Assembly (NCBI RefSeq): GCF_900109705.1
Contig: NZ_FOAI01000009.1
Span: forward strand, 1 to 64,000
From: Roseivivax marinus
GTDB taxonomy: Bacteria; Pseudomonadota; Alphaproteobacteria; Rhodobacterales; Rhodobacteraceae
Length of the DNA: 64,000 bases
Direction of reading: 5' to 3'
The translations under genes and the position numbers were made by a program. The notes beneath the pieces were generated by a model, which had not been told where the DNA came from, made no database searches, and was given only the letters and a program-made list of their open reading frames with translations. Positions 1 through 9,248 of this stretch are shown piece after piece; the first letter of the stretch is position 1; the number at the start of each line of letters is the position of its first letter.

Positions 1-177
1 GACGTGACCGGCACCGTGACGCTGCCCGAGGGCACCGAGATGGTCATGCCGGGCGACAACCTGAAGTTCGGCGTCGAGCTGATCGCGCCGATCGCGATGG
101 AAGACGGCCTGCGCTTCGCCATCCGCGAAGGCGGCCGCACCGTCGGCTCGGGCGTGGTCTCCAAGATCATCGAGTGA
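1..177 (+). CDS. tuf: Elongation factor Tu, C-terminal fragment (cut by window start)
   Basis: The open frame from base 1 encodes the last 58 residues of EF-Tu and stops with TGA at 175-177. The visible part is the end of domain 3, with the family's hallmark stretch MVMPGDN, then [14 protein letters not shown], ending in KIIE. EF-Tu delivers aminoacyl-tRNA to the ribosome as a GTP complex. It lies directly upstream of the S10 operon, the usual str-S10 junction in proteobacteria. Only the end is visible, so the start and promoter cannot be judged. Confidence 0.97.
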   Translation, partial: DVTGTVTLPEGTEMVMPGDNLKFGVELIAPIAMEDGLRFAIREGGRTVGSGVVSKIIE

Positions 178-411
178 TCGGGTAACCGGTCTCTCGATGC
201 CCCGGGCAACGTTCCGGGGCACCCCTCCGCCGCCGTCGCGTCCTTCGGAACGCGGCGCCGGTGTAAAAAGAATACGGGCCGACGGCCCGGCCAGGCCCCG
301 GATCACGTCCGGGGCCACGCCGGTCCGGAGGTCCGATGCGGGTTCGACGAAGGGGCAGGGTGGTCTTGCTCCCTCCTCTCAACTCTCACCTGACCGATGA
401 AGGCCAGAGAC
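178..411 (+). promoter_or_regulatory. tuf-rpsJ intergenic region with GC-rich hairpins
   Basis: This 234-base gap between tuf and rpsJ holds several inverted repeats: arms at 199-205/214-220, a 6-bp stem at 275-280/284-289, and an 8-bp stem at 294-301/309-316. None is followed by a clean T run. They could be a tuf terminator plus a structured S10 leader. In E. coli the S10 leader is the target of L4 feedback, but no homologous element can be claimed here. No convincing -35/-10 pair was picked out. Confidence 0.4.
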
Positions 412-720
412 ATGCAAAGCCAGAACATTCGCATCCGGCTCAAGGCGTTCGATTACCGCGTGCTGGATGCCAGCACGCAGGAGATCGTGAACACCGCCAA
501 GCGGACCGGTGCCGACGTGCGCGGGCCGATCCCGCTGCCGAACAAGATCGAGCGGTTCACCGTCCTGCGTGGTCCCCACGTGAACAAGAAGTCGCGCGAC
601 CAGTGGGAGATCCGGACCCACAAGCGCCTTCTCGACATTGTCGATCCGACCCCGCAGACCGTGGACGCGCTGATGAAGCTCGACCTCGCTGCCGGCGTCG
701 ACGTCGAAATCAAGGTGTAA
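412..720 (+). CDS. rpsJ: 30S ribosomal protein S10
   Basis: The gene encodes 102 residues, the normal S10 length, beginning [20 protein letters not shown]10 is a protein of the 30S head and also the NusE partner in transcription antitermination. An in-frame ATG lies 15 bases upstream (397), but the AAGG at 400-403 is correctly spaced for the ATG at 412 and the family normally begins there. It is the first gene of the S10 operon; rplC follows after a 15-base gap. Confidence 0.96.
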   Translation: MQSQNIRIRLKAFDYRVLDASTQEIVNTAKRTGADVRGPIPLPNKIERFTVLRGPHVNKKSRDQWEIRTHKRLLDIVDPTPQTVDALMKLDLAAGVDVEIKV

Positions 721-735
721 AGGAGGGCAATGACC

Positions 736-1605
736 ATGCGCTCTGGTATCATCGCAAAGAAGGTCGGGATGACCCGGATCTTCCAGGACGACGGGAAGCA
801 AGTCCCCGTGACCGTCCTGCAACTCGACAAGCTTCAGGTCGTCGCACAGCGCACCGTCGACGCACACGGCTACTCGGCCGTGCAGCTCGGCTGCGGCACG
901 ATCAAGGCCAAGAACGTCTCCAAGCCCATGCGCGGCCACTTCGCGATCGCGAAGGTCGAGCCCAAGCGCAAGGTCGCGGAGTTCCGCGTCGCGCCCGAGA
1001 ACCTGATCGAGGTCGGTGAGGAAATCACCGCCGACCACTACTTCGAAGGTCAGTTCGTGGACGTGTCCGGCACCTCGATCGGTAAAGGCTTCGCCGGCCC
1101 GATGAAGCGCCACAACTTCGGCGGTCTGCGGGCGTCGCACGGTGTGTCGATCTCGCACCGTTCGCACGGCTCCACCGGCCAGTGTCAGGACCCCGGCAAG
1201 GTGTTCAAGGGCAAGAAGATGGCCGGCCACATGGGCGCTGCCCGGGTGACCACGCAGAACCTGCAGGTCGTGAAGACGGACGCGGATCGCGGCCTCATCA
1301 TGATCAAGGGTGCGGTTCCCGGCGCCAAGGGCGGCTGGGTGACGATCAAGGACGCGGTCAAGAAACCGACGCCCGAGAACATCATCCTGCCCGCGGCCCT
1401 GAAGTCGGCTGCCGACGAGGCCAAGCGCCTCGCCGAGGAAGCCGCCAAGCAGGCCGAGGAAGAGGCCCGCGCTGCAGAGGAGGCCCGCCTCGCGGAGGAA
1501 GCCGCCCAGCAGGAGCAGGCGCTGAAGGAAGCCGAGGCCGAAATCTCCGAAGAGTCGGCCGAGACCGACAACTCGGACGCCGAGAAGAAGGACGGTGAGG
1601 CATGA
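736..1605 (+). CDS. rplC: 50S ribosomal protein L3 with long acidic/alanine-rich C-terminal tail
   Basis: L3 is an early-assembly 23S rRNA binding protein near the peptidyl transferase centre. The body begins [16 protein letters not shown] and includes the segment [20 protein letters not shown] typical of L3. About 289 residues are encoded against roughly 210 in most bacteria. The extra 70 or so residues are Ala/Glu/Lys-rich, probably a coiled coil followed by an acidic end. AGGAGG at 721-726 fits the ATG at 736 better than the ATG at 730, which would add two residues. The stop overlaps the rplD start (ATGA). Confidence 0.95.
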   Translation: MRSGIIAKKVGMTRIFQDDGKQVPVTVLQLDKLQVVAQRTVDAHGYSAVQLGCGTIKAKNVSKPMRGHFAIAKVEPKRKVAEFRVAPENLIEVGEEITADHYFEGQFVDVSGTSIGKGFAGPMKRHNFGGLRASHGVSISHRSHGSTGQCQDPGKVFKGKKMAGHMGAARVTTQNLQVVKTDADRGLIMIKGAVPGAKGGWVTIKDAVKKPTPENIILPAALKSAADEAKRLAEEAAKQAEEEARAAEEARLAEEAAQQEQALKEAEAEISEESAETDNSDAEKKDGEA

Positions 1606-2219
1606 AACTCGACGTGATCAAACTGGACGGCGAGACCGCCGGGTCGGTGGATCTCGCGGACGAGATCTACGATCTCGAGCCGCGCGCCGACATCCTGCAC
1701 CGTGTCGTGCGCTGGCAGCGCAACAAGGCGATGCAGGGCACCCACTCGACGCTGGGTCGCTCGGAGGTCAGCTACTCGACCAAGAAGATCTACCGCCAGA
1801 AGGGCACCGGTGGCGCACGCCACGGCGACCGCGGCGCGCCGATCTTCCGGAAGGGCGGCATCTACAAGGGCCCGAAGCCGCGCAGCCACGCGCACGACCT
1901 TCCCAAGAAGGTTCGTCAGCTCGGCCTCAAGCACGCGCTGTCCTCGAAGGCCCGCGCCGGCAACCTGGTCGTGATCGACTCGGCCGAGACCGACGGCAAG
2001 ACCAAGTCGCTCGCCAAGGCGATCAAGGATCTGGGCTGGAAGCGTGCGCTGGTCATCGACGGCGCCGAGGTCAATGACGGCTTCGCCCGTGCCGCGGCGA
2101 ACATCGACGGTCTGGACGTCCTGCCGTCGATGGGCGCGAACGTCTACGACATCCTCAAGCGGGACACCCTGGTGATCACCCGCGCGGGGATCGAAGCTCT
2201 GGAGGCTCGTCTGAAATGA
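1602..2219 (+). CDS. rplD: 50S ribosomal protein L4
   Basis: The product has 205 residues, the usual L4 length, and lines the exit tunnel of the 50S subunit. The conserved loop region ([28 protein letters not shown]) that reaches into the tunnel is intact at about residues 48-75. The start overlaps the rplC stop and the stop overlaps the rplW start, so the three genes are translationally coupled. In E. coli L4 also represses its own operon; whether it does so here is not visible. Confidence 0.97.
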   Translation: MKLDVIKLDGETAGSVDLADEIYDLEPRADILHRVVRWQRNKAMQGTHSTLGRSEVSYSTKKIYRQKGTGGARHGDRGAPIFRKGGIYKGPKPRSHAHDLPKKVRQLGLKHALSSKARAGNLVVIDSAETDGKTKSLAKAIKDLGWKRALVIDGAEVNDGFARAAANIDGLDVLPSMGANVYDILKRDTLVITRAGIEALEARLK

Positions 2220-2512
2220 GCGCGAAGGCAGAACATTACGACGTGATCCGCCGCCCGGTCATCACCGAGAAGTCGACCATGACGTCCGAGGACAACGGCG
2301 TCGTCTTCGAGGTGGCGATGGACTCGACCAAGCCGCAGATCCGCGACGCGGTCGAGGCTCTGTTCGGCGTCAAGGTGAAGGCGGTCAACACGCTGATCCA
2401 CAAGGGCAAGGTGAAGCGCTTCCGCGGCCAGAAGGGCCGTCGCGCCGACACCAAGAAGGCCTATGTGACGCTCGTCGAGGGCAACACCATCGACGTGACC
2501 ACCGGTCTCTGA
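2216..2512 (+). CDS. rplW: 50S ribosomal protein L23
   Basis: The 98-residue product carries the L23 signature around [19 protein letters not shown]23 sits at the tunnel exit and docks trigger factor and SRP. It starts at the ATGA overlap with rplD. Unusually, it is followed by a 325-base gap with two strong hairpins before rplB, where most bacteria have only a few bases. Confidence 0.97.
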   Translation: MSAKAEHYDVIRRPVITEKSTMTSEDNGVVFEVAMDSTKPQIRDAVEALFGVKVKAVNTLIHKGKVKRFRGQKGRRADTKKAYVTLVEGNTIDVTTGL

Positions 2513-2541
2513 TCTGGCCCCTCGGGGCTGATGGACCCGGG

Positions 2542-2567
2542 CGGCCCCTGCAGCGATGCGGGGGCCG
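2542..2567 (+). terminator. Hairpin with GCGA tetraloop after rplW
   Basis: Arms at 2542-2552 and 2557-2567 form an 11-bp stem (one T-G pair) closed by a GCGA loop, a GNRA-type tetraloop. Only a weak T-rich stretch (TCCTGCTTCT) follows. It could act as an attenuator or a partial terminator inside the S10 operon, or as a processing hairpin. Confidence 0.5.
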
Positions 2568-2682
2568 TCCTGCTTCTGACGAAGGCCCGCCGCGGGCAAT
2601 TGTCACGCGTCGGCCCGCCGGTTCGACCGGACCGCGACATCCCCTCTGGACGTGTCGCTGCCGCCGCGTTAGAAGCCCCCGA

Positions 2683-2717
2683 TCGCGCGGCCCGGGATTC
2701 GCTCCCGGGCCGCGCGA
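2683..2717 (+). terminator. 14-bp perfect GC hairpin between rplW and rplB
   Basis: Arms at 2683-2696 and 2704-2717 are perfectly complementary over 14 bp with a 7-base loop (ATTCGCT). There is no T run, so Rho-independent termination would be weak; an RNA-stability or attenuation role is as likely. With the hairpin at 2542 it fills the 325-base gap between rplW and rplB. I see no gene with a ribosome binding site in that gap. Confidence 0.45.
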
Positions 2718-2837
2718 CCATTCTACCACCGGGGACCTTCGGGGCCCTACATCCGACGACCGGGTTCGCCCGGTCCGAACATAGGCGGGGCGCCCATCCG
2801 GGGCCGCTTCGCCGTCTGCAAACGGAAGACAGAAAGC

Positions 2838-3680
2838 ATGGCACTCAAGTCGTACAAGCCGACGACGCCGGGCCAGCGCGGGCTGGTGCTGATCGACCGT
2901 TCGGAGCTGTGGAAAGGACGTCCGGTCAAGTCCCTCACCGAGGGTCTGACCAAGAAGGGCGGCCGCAACAACACCGGACGGATTACCGCGCGTCGTCGCG
3001 GCGGCGGGGCAAAGCGCCTCTACCGGATCGTCGATTTCAAGCGCAACAAGTTCGACGTCAACGGCACCGTGGCGCGGATCGAATACGATCCCAACCGCAC
3101 CGCCTTCATCGCGCTCGTCCAGTATGACGACGGCGAACAGGCCTACATCCTCGCGCCCCAGCGCCTCGCCATCGGCGATCGCGTGGTTTCGGGCTCGCGC
3201 GTGGACATCAAGCCCGGCAACGCGATGCCGTTCTCGGGCATGCCGATCGGCACGATCGTTCACAACATCGAGCTGAAGCCCGGCAAGGGCGGTCAGATCG
3301 CACGCGCCGCGGGCACCTACGCCCAGTTCGTCGGCCGGGACGGTGGCTACGCCCAGATCCGCCTGTCCTCGGGCGAGCTTCGCCTCGTGCGCCAGGAATG
3401 CATGGCGACGGTCGGCGCGGTCTCGAACCCCGACAACTCGAACCAGAACTTCGGCAAGGCCGGCCGTATGCGCCACCTTGGCAAGCGTCCGTCGGTTCGC
3501 GGTGTCGTGATGAACCCGATCGACCACCCGCACGGTGGTGGTGAGGGCCGGACCTCGGGTGGTCGTCACCCGGTCAGCCCGTGGGGCAAGCCGACCAAGG
3601 GTCACCGTACGCGGGACACCAACAAGGCTTCGCAGAAGCTCATCATTCGCTCGCGTCACGCTCGGAAGAAGGGTCGCTAA
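2838..3680 (+). CDS. rplB: 50S ribosomal protein L2
   Basis: The product has 280 residues, full length for L2, which is needed for subunit association and peptidyl transferase activity. The highly conserved segment [19 protein letters not shown] near residue 220 is intact, including the histidine of the HPHGGGEG motif. A ribosome binding site (GGAAG) lies a few bases before ATG. It starts the second part of the S10 operon, and rpsS follows after 3 bases. Confidence 0.98.
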   Translation: MALKSYKPTTPGQRGLVLIDRSELWKGRPVKSLTEGLTKKGGRNNTGRITARRRGGGAKRLYRIVDFKRNKFDVNGTVARIEYDPNRTAFIALVQYDDGEQAYILAPQRLAIGDRVVSGSRVDIKPGNAMPFSGMPIGTIVHNIELKPGKGGQIARAAGTYAQFVGRDGGYAQIRLSSGELRLVRQECMATVGAVSNPDNSNQNFGKAGRMRHLGKRPSVRGVVMNPIDHPHGGGEGRTSGGRHPVSPWGKPTKGHRTRDTNKASQKLIIRSRHARKKGR

Positions 3681-3683
3681 CAC

Positions 3684-3962
3684 ATGACACGTTCCGTCTG
3701 GAAGGGTCCTTTCGTCGACGCCTACGTCCTGAAGAAGGCCGAGGCATCGCGCGAGTCGGGCCGCAACGAAGTCATCAAGATCTGGTCGCGCCGGTCGACC
3801 ATCCTGCCGCAGTTCGTCGGTCTCACCTTCGGCGTCTACAACGGCCACAAGCATGTGCCCGTCAACGTCACCGAGGACATGATCGGCCAGAAGTTCGGTG
3901 AATACTCGCCCACCCGCACCTACTACGGGCACGCGGCGGACAAGAAAGCGAAGAGGAAATAA
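3684..3962 (+). CDS. rpsS: 30S ribosomal protein S19
   Basis: The product is 92 residues, the standard length, beginning [18 protein letters not shown] and containing the conserved GHKLGEF-type region as [17 protein letters not shown]19 is in the 30S head next to S13. It is tightly packed between rplB and rplV. Confidence 0.97.
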   Translation: MTRSVWKGPFVDAYVLKKAEASRESGRNEVIKIWSRRSTILPQFVGLTFGVYNGHKHVPVNVTEDMIGQKFGEYSPTRTYYGHAADKKAKRK

Positions 3963-3965
3963 GCC

Positions 3966-4346
3966 ATGGGCAAGGATAAGAATCCCCGCCGCGTGGCGGA
4001 TAACGAGGCGATGGCGAAGCTGCGCATGCTCCGCACCTCGCCGCAGAAGCTGAACCTCGTCGCGGCGCTCATTCGTGGCAAGAAGGTGGATCGTGCCCTG
4101 AACGACCTGACCTTCTCGAAGAAGCGTATCGCCGAGGACGTCCGCAAGTGCCTTCAGTCGGCCATCGCGAACGCCGAGAACAACCACGGTCTCGACGTCG
4201 ACGAACTGATCGTCGCAGAGGCCTATGTCGGCAAGAACCTGGTCATGAAGCGCGGGCGTCCCCGGGCACGTGGCCGCTTCGGCCGCATTCTCAAGCCGTT
4301 CTCGGAAATCACCATCAAGGTGCGTCAGGTCGAGGAGCAAGCCTAA
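3966..4346 (+). CDS. rplV: 50S ribosomal protein L22
   Basis: The product is 126 residues, an exit-tunnel protein whose beta-hairpin loop ([15 protein letters not shown], about residues 90-105) is intact. It has the short N-terminal extension usual in alphaproteobacteria. The TAA stop overlaps the ATG of rpsC by one base. Confidence 0.97.
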   Translation: MGKDKNPRRVADNEAMAKLRMLRTSPQKLNLVAALIRGKKVDRALNDLTFSKKRIAEDVRKCLQSAIANAENNHGLDVDELIVAEAYVGKNLVMKRGRPRARGRFGRILKPFSEITIKVRQVEEQA

Positions 4347-5053
4347 TGGGTAACAAGACCAATCCGATCGGGATGCGCCTCCAGGTCAACCGCACCTGGG
4401 ACAGCCGCTGGTATGCCGACACCAAGGACTACGGCAACCTGCTGCTGGAAGACCTGCGCATCCGCGAGTTCATCCACGAAGAGTGCAAGCAGGCGGGCGT
4501 CGCCCGCGTGATCATCGAGCGTCCGCACAAGAAGTGCCGCGTCACGGTGCACGCAGCGCGTCCGGGCGTCATCATCGGCAAGAAGGGCGCGGACATCGAG
4601 ACGCTCCGCAAGAAGCTTGCCTCGATGACCGCATCCGAGCTGCACCTCAACATCGTCGAGGTCCGCAAGCCCGAGCTCGACGCGCGCCTCGTGGGCGAGA
4701 ACATCGCCCAGCAGCTCGAGCGCCGGGTGTCGTTCCGCCGTGCCATGAAGCGCTCGGTGCAGAACGCCATGCGCATGGGCGCCCAGGGCATCCGTGTGAA
4801 CGTGTCGGGCCGTCTCGGCGGCGCCGAGATCGCACGGACCGAGTGGTACCGCGAAGGCCGCGTACCGCTGCACACGCTGCGTGCCGACATCGACCACGCG
4901 AATGTCGAGGCGGTCACGCCCTACGGCATCATCGGGATCAAGGTCTGGATCTTCAAAGGCGAGATCATGGAGCACGATCCCCAGGCACGCGATCGCAAGT
5001 CGCAGGAAATCCAGGACGGACCCGCACCGCGTGGCGGCCCCGGCCGTCGGTAA
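4346..5053 (+). CDS. rpsC: 30S ribosomal protein S3
   Basis: The product is 235 residues and begins [20 protein letters not shown]. It has an RNA-binding KH domain with the motif [11 protein letters not shown] at about residues 75-85 and the C-terminal S3 domain with [20 protein letters not shown]3 lines the mRNA entry tunnel. The ATG overlaps the rplV stop. rplP follows after 13 bases with GGAGG in between. Confidence 0.97.
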   Translation: MGNKTNPIGMRLQVNRTWDSRWYADTKDYGNLLLEDLRIREFIHEECKQAGVARVIIERPHKKCRVTVHAARPGVIIGKKGADIETLRKKLASMTASELHLNIVEVRKPELDARLVGENIAQQLERRVSFRRAMKRSVQNAMRMGAQGIRVNVSGRLGGAEIARTEWYREGRVPLHTLRADIDHANVEAVTPYGIIGIKVWIFKGEIMEHDPQARDRKSQEIQDGPAPRGGPGRR

Positions 5054-5066
5054 GGAGGGCTGAGAC

Positions 5067-5480
5067 ATGCTTCAACCTAAGCGTACCAAGTACCGCAAGC
5101 AGCAGAAGGGCCGGATCAAGGGCGAAGCCAAGGGCGGCTCCGACCTGAACTTCGGCACCTTCGGCCTGAAGGCGACCCAGCCCGAGCGCGTCACCGCGCG
5201 CCAAATCGAGGCAGCTCGTCGTGCCATGACGCGTCACATGAAGCGTCAGGGCCGTGTCTGGATCCGCATCTTCCCGGACGTGCCCGTGTCGGCCAAGCCG
5301 ATCGAGGTCCGGATGGGTAAAGGTAAGGGTTCGGTCGACCGCTGGGCCTGCAAGGTCAAGCCGGGCCGCGTGATGTTCGAGATCGACGGCGTGGGTGAGG
5401 AAGTGGCGCGCGAGGCGCTGCGCCTGGCCTCCATGAAGCTGCCGATCAAGACCCGCGTCGTTCAGCGCGAAGACTGGTAA
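5067..5480 (+). CDS. rplP: 50S ribosomal protein L16
   Basis: The product is 137 residues, standard for L16, which positions the A-site tRNA. The conserved sequence [10 protein letters not shown] is intact; its Arg82 aligns with Arg81 of E. coli L16, which is hydroxylated there by the 2-oxoglutarate oxygenase YcfD. This is of interest because a 2OG/Fe(II) oxygenase-like gene lies about 450 bases downstream. A strong terminator follows directly, so this is the end of a transcription unit. Confidence 0.97.
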   Translation: MLQPKRTKYRKQQKGRIKGEAKGGSDLNFGTFGLKATQPERVTARQIEAARRAMTRHMKRQGRVWIRIFPDVPVSAKPIEVRMGKGKGSVDRWACKVKPGRVMFEIDGVGEEVAREALRLASMKLPIKTRVVQREDW

Positions 5481-5514
5481 GGGATCGCGGCGGACATTAG
5501 GTGTTCGCCCGACG

Positions 5515-5546
5515 GGGCCCCCGGTGGAAACGCCGGGGGCCCTTTT
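5515..5546 (+). terminator. Rho-independent terminator after rplP
   Basis: A 10-bp GC stem (5515-5524 with 5533-5542), extendable by two pairs to a GAAA tetraloop, is followed immediately by TTTT. This is the most classical terminator in the supercluster and separates the S10 genes from the inserted genes. Confidence 0.88.
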
Positions 5547-5565
5547 CTGTCTGACGGGGGACGCG

Positions 5566-5856
5566 ATGCAACTCTACACCGTTCGGTTCCGCGGCACCGG
5601 CGTGCCGGTTGTGACGCCCGAGGGTGCCGCGCGGGCGTTCGAGGTGTCCGTGACGCTCAATGCCACCGGCGAGGAGGCGGCCGAGGCGCGGGCGCGGCTC
5701 GACGTCTACCGCGAATGGACGTCGCGGGGCTGGGGCGCAGAGGCGAGCGGCGCGCTGCCCGACCTCGCGGTGCTCGCGCTCGAACGTGTGTCATCGCTGC
5801 GCGCGCCGTTCACCGCCAAGGGCGTGGGCGACATCGTGCCCCTCCACGACGGCTGA
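5566..5856 (+). CDS. Hypothetical protein, 96 aa
   Basis: I do not recognise this family. The start at 5566 (MQLYTVRFRGTG) is preceded by a GGGGG run at about 7 bases; an upstream in-frame ATG at 5524 would lie inside the terminator hairpin, so it was rejected. The protein is small, soluble, with no signal peptide or cysteine motif; the middle (residues 25-50) is probably helical and acidic. Third-position GC is high like its neighbours. It is the first of three non-ribosomal genes between rplP and rpmC. Confidence 0.6.
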   Translation: MQLYTVRFRGTGVPVVTPEGAARAFEVSVTLNATGEEAAEARARLDVYREWTSRGWGAEASGALPDLAVLALERVSSLRAPFTAKGVGDIVPLHDG

Positions 5857-5927
5857 CGCACCCCGTTCCGTTCGGCGCGGCCCTGCGCTAGGGAGGCGGC
5901 AACCGCCAGCCAGCCCGGAGAGCCCCC

Positions 5928-6548
5928 ATGGCCGACATCCGCTCCCTCTTCGCGACCCGCCTCTACCGCGCGCGCCTGTCCGATTTCGATCCGCAGGTGG
6001 ACGCGCGCGAACTCGAAGCGTCGTGCCTGTCCATCGCCGAGGACGACGAGGCCGGCCAGGACTGGTGCAAGGAGAACGGGTATCCCGGCTACACCTCCTA
6101 TGCCTCGCTGACCGATTTGCCGTGGCGCTTCCCGATCTTCGCCGACGTGGTGAAGGCGCTCGACAAGCACGTGATGGCGTTCGCCGAAGACCTTCAACTC
6201 GATCTGGGCGAGAAGGGCCTCCGGCTCGAGGATATCTGGATCAACGTGCTGCCCGAGGGCGGCAGCCACGGCAGCCACATCCACCCGCATTCGGTGATCT
6301 CGGGCACGACCTACGTGGCGATGCCCGATGGCACCAGCGCGCTCAAGCTCGAGGACCCGCGCCTGCCGATGATGATGGCCGCGCCGACGCGCGAAAAGGA
6401 CTGCCGCGAAGAGCTCAAGAGCTTCGTCTATGTGGCCCCTCAGGCGGGGGACGTGATGCTGTGGGAAAGCTGGCTGCGCCACGAGGTGCCGATGAACATG
6501 GCCGAGGACGACCGCATCAGCGTCTCTTTCAACTATGCATGGGAATAA
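5928..6548 (+). CDS. 2-oxoglutarate/Fe(II)-dependent oxygenase-like protein (TIGR02466 type)
   Basis: The 206-residue product matches my memory of the putative 2OG-Fe(II) oxygenase family of double-stranded beta-helix proteins. Visible features are a histidine cluster in HGSHIHPHSVISGTTYVA (His114, 117, 119, 121) and a distal histidine in SWLRHEVPMN (His185). An arginine in DRISVSFNYAW (Arg196) is in the place expected to bind 2-oxoglutarate. The family is uncharacterised biochemically as far as I know. It stands alone between the rplP terminator and a promoter for the next gene, 450 bases from rplP. A ribosomal-protein substrate is a speculation based only on position. Confidence 0.8.
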   Translation: MADIRSLFATRLYRARLSDFDPQVDARELEASCLSIAEDDEAGQDWCKENGYPGYTSYASLTDLPWRFPIFADVVKALDKHVMAFAEDLQLDLGEKGLRLEDIWINVLPEGGSHGSHIHPHSVISGTTYVAMPDGTSALKLEDPRLPMMMAAPTREKDCREELKSFVYVAPQAGDVMLWESWLRHEVPMNMAEDDRISVSFNYAWE

Positions 6549-6610
6549 GGCGCCCTGATGCAGCGGTGCGCGCACGCGGATTAACCTTCGGGCGCGGCGC
6601 TTAGTCCGTT

Positions 6611-6638
6611 TTGAGATTTCGGCAAGCTTCCGTAGCAT
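6611..6638 (+). promoter_or_regulatory. Candidate sigma-70-like promoter for the secreted protein gene
   Basis: TTGAGA (6611-6616) and TAGCAT (6633-6638) are separated by 16 bases in a local AT-rich stretch, 43 bases before the ATG at 6681. The -35 matches consensus at 5 of 6 and the -10 at 4 of 6. Confidence 0.45.
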
Positions 6639-6680
6639 AATTTTCACGAGGGATCGTGAAGGTGTTACGGAGGGTATCCG

Positions 6681-7097
6681 ATGATGAGTGTTTCGAAGGG
6701 ACTGGCCGTTATCGCGGCAGGATTGGCCCTGTCGCCCGTGGCGGCAGTGGCTCAGAACATCGAGTGGATCAACGCGGTGGCCGTGATCGCCGAGGACCGC
6801 GAGGGGATGGAGTTGCACCTGCGCGCCGACGAGGTGACCGATGACCTCTCGCGCGCCCGCGTCATGCGCGGGATCTGCGACCATTTCCTCCCGTCCGCCG
6901 TGCCGCTCATCAAGGAACTGACCAAGGTGCAGGAGCCGGACTTCGTGAAGGTGCGGATCACTACCCGCGCGTGGGAACAGGTCCTGGGTGCCGGCGGCCG
7001 GTGGGAGGCTACGTTCGCCATCGAGAACGCGACCTGCGGCGATGAGGATATCGCCAGCCGTCGCACCATGTCGCCTTCGGCGCTCCACTTGCGCTAA
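6681..7097 (+). CDS. Secreted hypothetical protein, 138 aa
   Basis: Residues 1-25 form a signal peptide (MMSVSKGLAVIAAGLALSPV, then AAVAQN with a likely cleavage after AVA-Q), so the mature protein is periplasmic. The mature part (about 113 residues) has two cysteines (in GICDHF and ATCGDE) that could form a disulfide. I do not recognise the family. An ATG at 6684 is an equivalent start. A GGAGG lies upstream at about 6668. It appears to have its own promoter and is unrelated to the ribosomal genes on either side. Confidence 0.72.
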   Translation: MMSVSKGLAVIAAGLALSPVAAVAQNIEWINAVAVIAEDREGMELHLRADEVTDDLSRARVMRGICDHFLPSAVPLIKELTKVQEPDFVKVRITTRAWEQVLGAGGRWEATFAIENATCGDEDIASRRTMSPSALHLR

Positions 7098-7361
7098 AGT
7101 CAGGGGCAGGGGGCTCGAACTGGCCCCCCTCCTCACGGTGCCGCTCGAACGTCGCGTGCCGCGAAGAGGCTAGGTGGGACCGTCGTTGCGGCCCGTCTGC
7201 CGGCATCGTCGCGCCCGCGCGCGACGTGCCGGCAATCGAGTCTTGCGTTCTTCTCCTTATCCGTCTAATGGGGCCGCTCATCCACGGACTCCACCGGAAT
7301 CAGGGTGACCCTCGCGCATAGGGCAGGGGCCCTCCGGTGATGTTGAGAAGAAAGGGGCGAC

Positions 7362-7568
7362 ATGAACGCCAGCGAACTCCGTGACAAGACCCCGGATCAG
7401 CTCCGGGATCAGCTTGTCCAGCTCAAGAAGGAGGCCTTCAACCTCCGCTTCCAGCAGGCCACCGGCCAGATGGAAAATACCGCGCGCATGCGCACGGTCC
7501 GCCGCGACGTGGCGCGGATCAAGACCGTCCTGAACGAAAAGGCCGCGTCCGCGGCCGCGACCGAGTAA
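7362..7568 (+). CDS. rpmC: 50S ribosomal protein L29
   Basis: The 68-residue helical product contains the L29 core [20 protein letters not shown] and [19 protein letters not shown]29 sits by the exit tunnel and helps bind trigger factor. It restarts the ribosomal cluster after the inserted genes. AAAGGGG lies 8 bases before ATG. The 264-base gap upstream probably holds the promoter, but no clear one was identified. Confidence 0.96.
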   Translation: MNASELRDKTPDQLRDQLVQLKKEAFNLRFQQATGQMENTARMRTVRRDVARIKTVLNEKAASAAATE

Positions 7569-7581
7569 GAGGAAACGACAC

Positions 7582-7908
7582 ATGCCCAAGCGCATCCTGC
7601 AAGGCACCGTGACCTCGACCGCCAACGCACAGACGGTGACGGTCTCGGTCGAACGCCGCTTCAAGCACCCGGTGCTTCAGAAGACGATCAAGAAGTCGAA
7701 GAAGTACCGTGCCCATGACGAGGACAACAGCACCCAGGTCGGTGCCTCGGTCCTCATCCGCGAATGTGCGCCGAAGTCCAAGACCAAGCGGTGGGAAGTG
7801 ATGACCCCCGCGATGATCGAGGAGCAGAAGGCCCAGCACGAAGAGCTTGCCCGGATGGAGCGCGAACGCGCCGAAGCCAAGCAGGCCGAAGCCCAAGGCG
7901 CCGAGTGA
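7582..7908 (+). CDS. rpsQ: 30S ribosomal protein S17 with C-terminal extension
   Basis: The S17 OB-fold core ([20 protein letters not shown] to [10 protein letters not shown]) occupies about the first 72 residues, ending VMTPAM. A charged Glu/Lys/Ala-rich helix then adds about 30 residues, giving 108 in all against about 80 in E. coli. S17 binds 16S rRNA early in assembly. rpmC ends 13 bases upstream. Confidence 0.95.
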   Translation: MPKRILQGTVTSTANAQTVTVSVERRFKHPVLQKTIKKSKKYRAHDEDNSTQVGASVLIRECAPKSKTKRWEVMTPAMIEEQKAQHEELARMERERAEAKQAEAQGAE

Positions 7909-8002
7909 CGGTGCCGACCGCGTCCCCAGCGGGGGCCCGGACTTTTCAGTCGAAACCCCGGAGAGTTAACGAGAACAGCTCCGGAAGGTCGGGAGAAACC
8001 AC

Positions 8003-8371
8003 ATGATCCAGATGCAGACCAATCTGGATGTCGCTGACAATTCGGGCGCCCGAAAAGTTCAGTGCATCAAGGTTCTGGGTGGCTCCAAGCGCAAGTACGC
8101 ATCCGTGGGCGACATCATCGTCGTCTCGGTCAAGGAAGCCATCCCGCGCGGTCGCGTGAAGAAGGGCGACGTCCGCAAGGCTGTCGTCGTGCGCACCGCC
8201 AAGGAGGTCCGCCGTGAGGACGGGACCGCCATCCGTTTTGATCGCAATGCCGCGGTGATCCTCAACAACTCGGGCGAGCCTGTCGGCACCCGTATCTTCG
8301 GCCCCGTCGTGCGCGAGCTCCGGGCGAAAAACTTCATGAAGATCATCTCGCTGGCCCCGGAGGTGCTCTGA
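8003..8371 (+). CDS. rplN: 50S ribosomal protein L14
   Basis: The product is 122 residues, the universal length, beginning [20 protein letters not shown]. It forms part of the intersubunit bridge B8 and the docking site for RsfS. The 94-base gap after rpsQ is longer than usual. The stop overlaps the rplX ATG by one base. Confidence 0.97.
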   Translation: MIQMQTNLDVADNSGARKVQCIKVLGGSKRKYASVGDIIVVSVKEAIPRGRVKKGDVRKAVVVRTAKEVRREDGTAIRFDRNAAVILNNSGEPVGTRIFGPVVRELRAKNFMKIISLAPEVL

Positions 8372-8682
8372 TGGCTGCGAAACTCAAGAAGGGTGACAAG
8401 GTCGTCGTCCTTGCCGGCAAGGACAAGGGCAAGGAAGGTACGATCCAGCAGGTCATGCCGAAGGAAGGCAAGGCCGTGGTCGAGGGCGTCAACATGGCGA
8501 TTCGCCACCAGCGCCAGACCCAGTCGAACCAGGGCGGGCGCCAGCCCAAGGCTCTGCCGATCGACATCTCGAACCTCGCCTTCGTCGACGCCAAAGGCAA
8601 GCCGACCCGCGTGGGCTTCCGCATGGAAGGCGACAAGAAGGTCCGCTTCGCCAAGACCACGGGGGACGTGATCGATGCTTGA
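8371..8682 (+). CDS. rplX: 50S ribosomal protein L24
   Basis: The product is 103 residues and has the KOW motif [20 protein letters not shown] near the N-terminus. L24 initiates 50S assembly. The start overlaps the rplN stop, and the last 8 bases overlap rplE. Confidence 0.97.
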   Translation: MAAKLKKGDKVVVLAGKDKGKEGTIQQVMPKEGKAVVEGVNMAIRHQRQTQSNQGGRQPKALPIDISNLAFVDAKGKPTRVGFRMEGDKKVRFAKTTGDVIDA

Positions 8683-9235
8683 TACCGCGAACTACACCCC
8701 GCGTCTGCGTCAGCAGTTCCGCGAAGAGATCCGCGCCAAGCTCAAGGAAGAGTTCGGCTACACGAACGACATGCAGATCCCGCGTCTGGACAAGATCGTG
8801 CTCAACATCGGCTGTGGTGCCGAGGCGGTGCGCGATTCCAAGAAGGCGAAATCGGCTCAGGAAGACCTGACCAAGATCGCCGGCCAGCACGCCGTGGTGA
8901 CCAAGGCGAAGAAGTCGATCGCAGGCTTCCGCGTCCGCGAAGAAATGCCGCTCGGTGCGAAGGTGACCCTGCGCGGTGACCGGATGTACGAATTTCTCGA
9001 CCGGCTGATCACCATCGCGATGCCGCGCATCCGCGACTTCCGCGGCGTGAAGCCCAGCTTCGACGGCCGCGGCAACTTCGCGATGGGTCTGAAGGAGCAC
9101 ATCGTCTTCCCCGAGATCGAGTTCGACAAGGTCGACGAGGTCTGGGGCATGGACATCATCATCGCCACCACGGCGAAGACCGATGCCGAAGGCAAGGCGC
9201 TGCTGAAGAACTTCAACATGCCGTTCACGAGCTGA
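8675..9235 (+). CDS. rplE: 50S ribosomal protein L5
   Basis: The product is 186 residues and contacts 5S rRNA and the P-site tRNA. It includes the conserved stretches [11 protein letters not shown] and [17 protein letters not shown]. The ATG at 8675 lies inside the end of rplX in another frame, giving tight coupling. Confidence 0.97.
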   Translation: MLDTANYTPRLRQQFREEIRAKLKEEFGYTNDMQIPRLDKIVLNIGCGAEAVRDSKKAKSAQEDLTKIAGQHAVVTKAKKSIAGFRVREEMPLGAKVTLRGDRMYEFLDRLITIAMPRIRDFRGVKPSFDGRGNFAMGLKEHIVFPEIEFDKVDEVWGMDIIIATTAKTDAEGKALLKNFNMPFTS

Positions 9236-9248
9236 AGGGAAACGAGAC

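Noticed and set aside
2385-4340. A 651-codon open frame on the minus strand across rplW-rplV
   Set aside because: It is antisense to several certain ribosomal protein genes. High GC makes long antisense frames common here; the translation has no recognisable domain.
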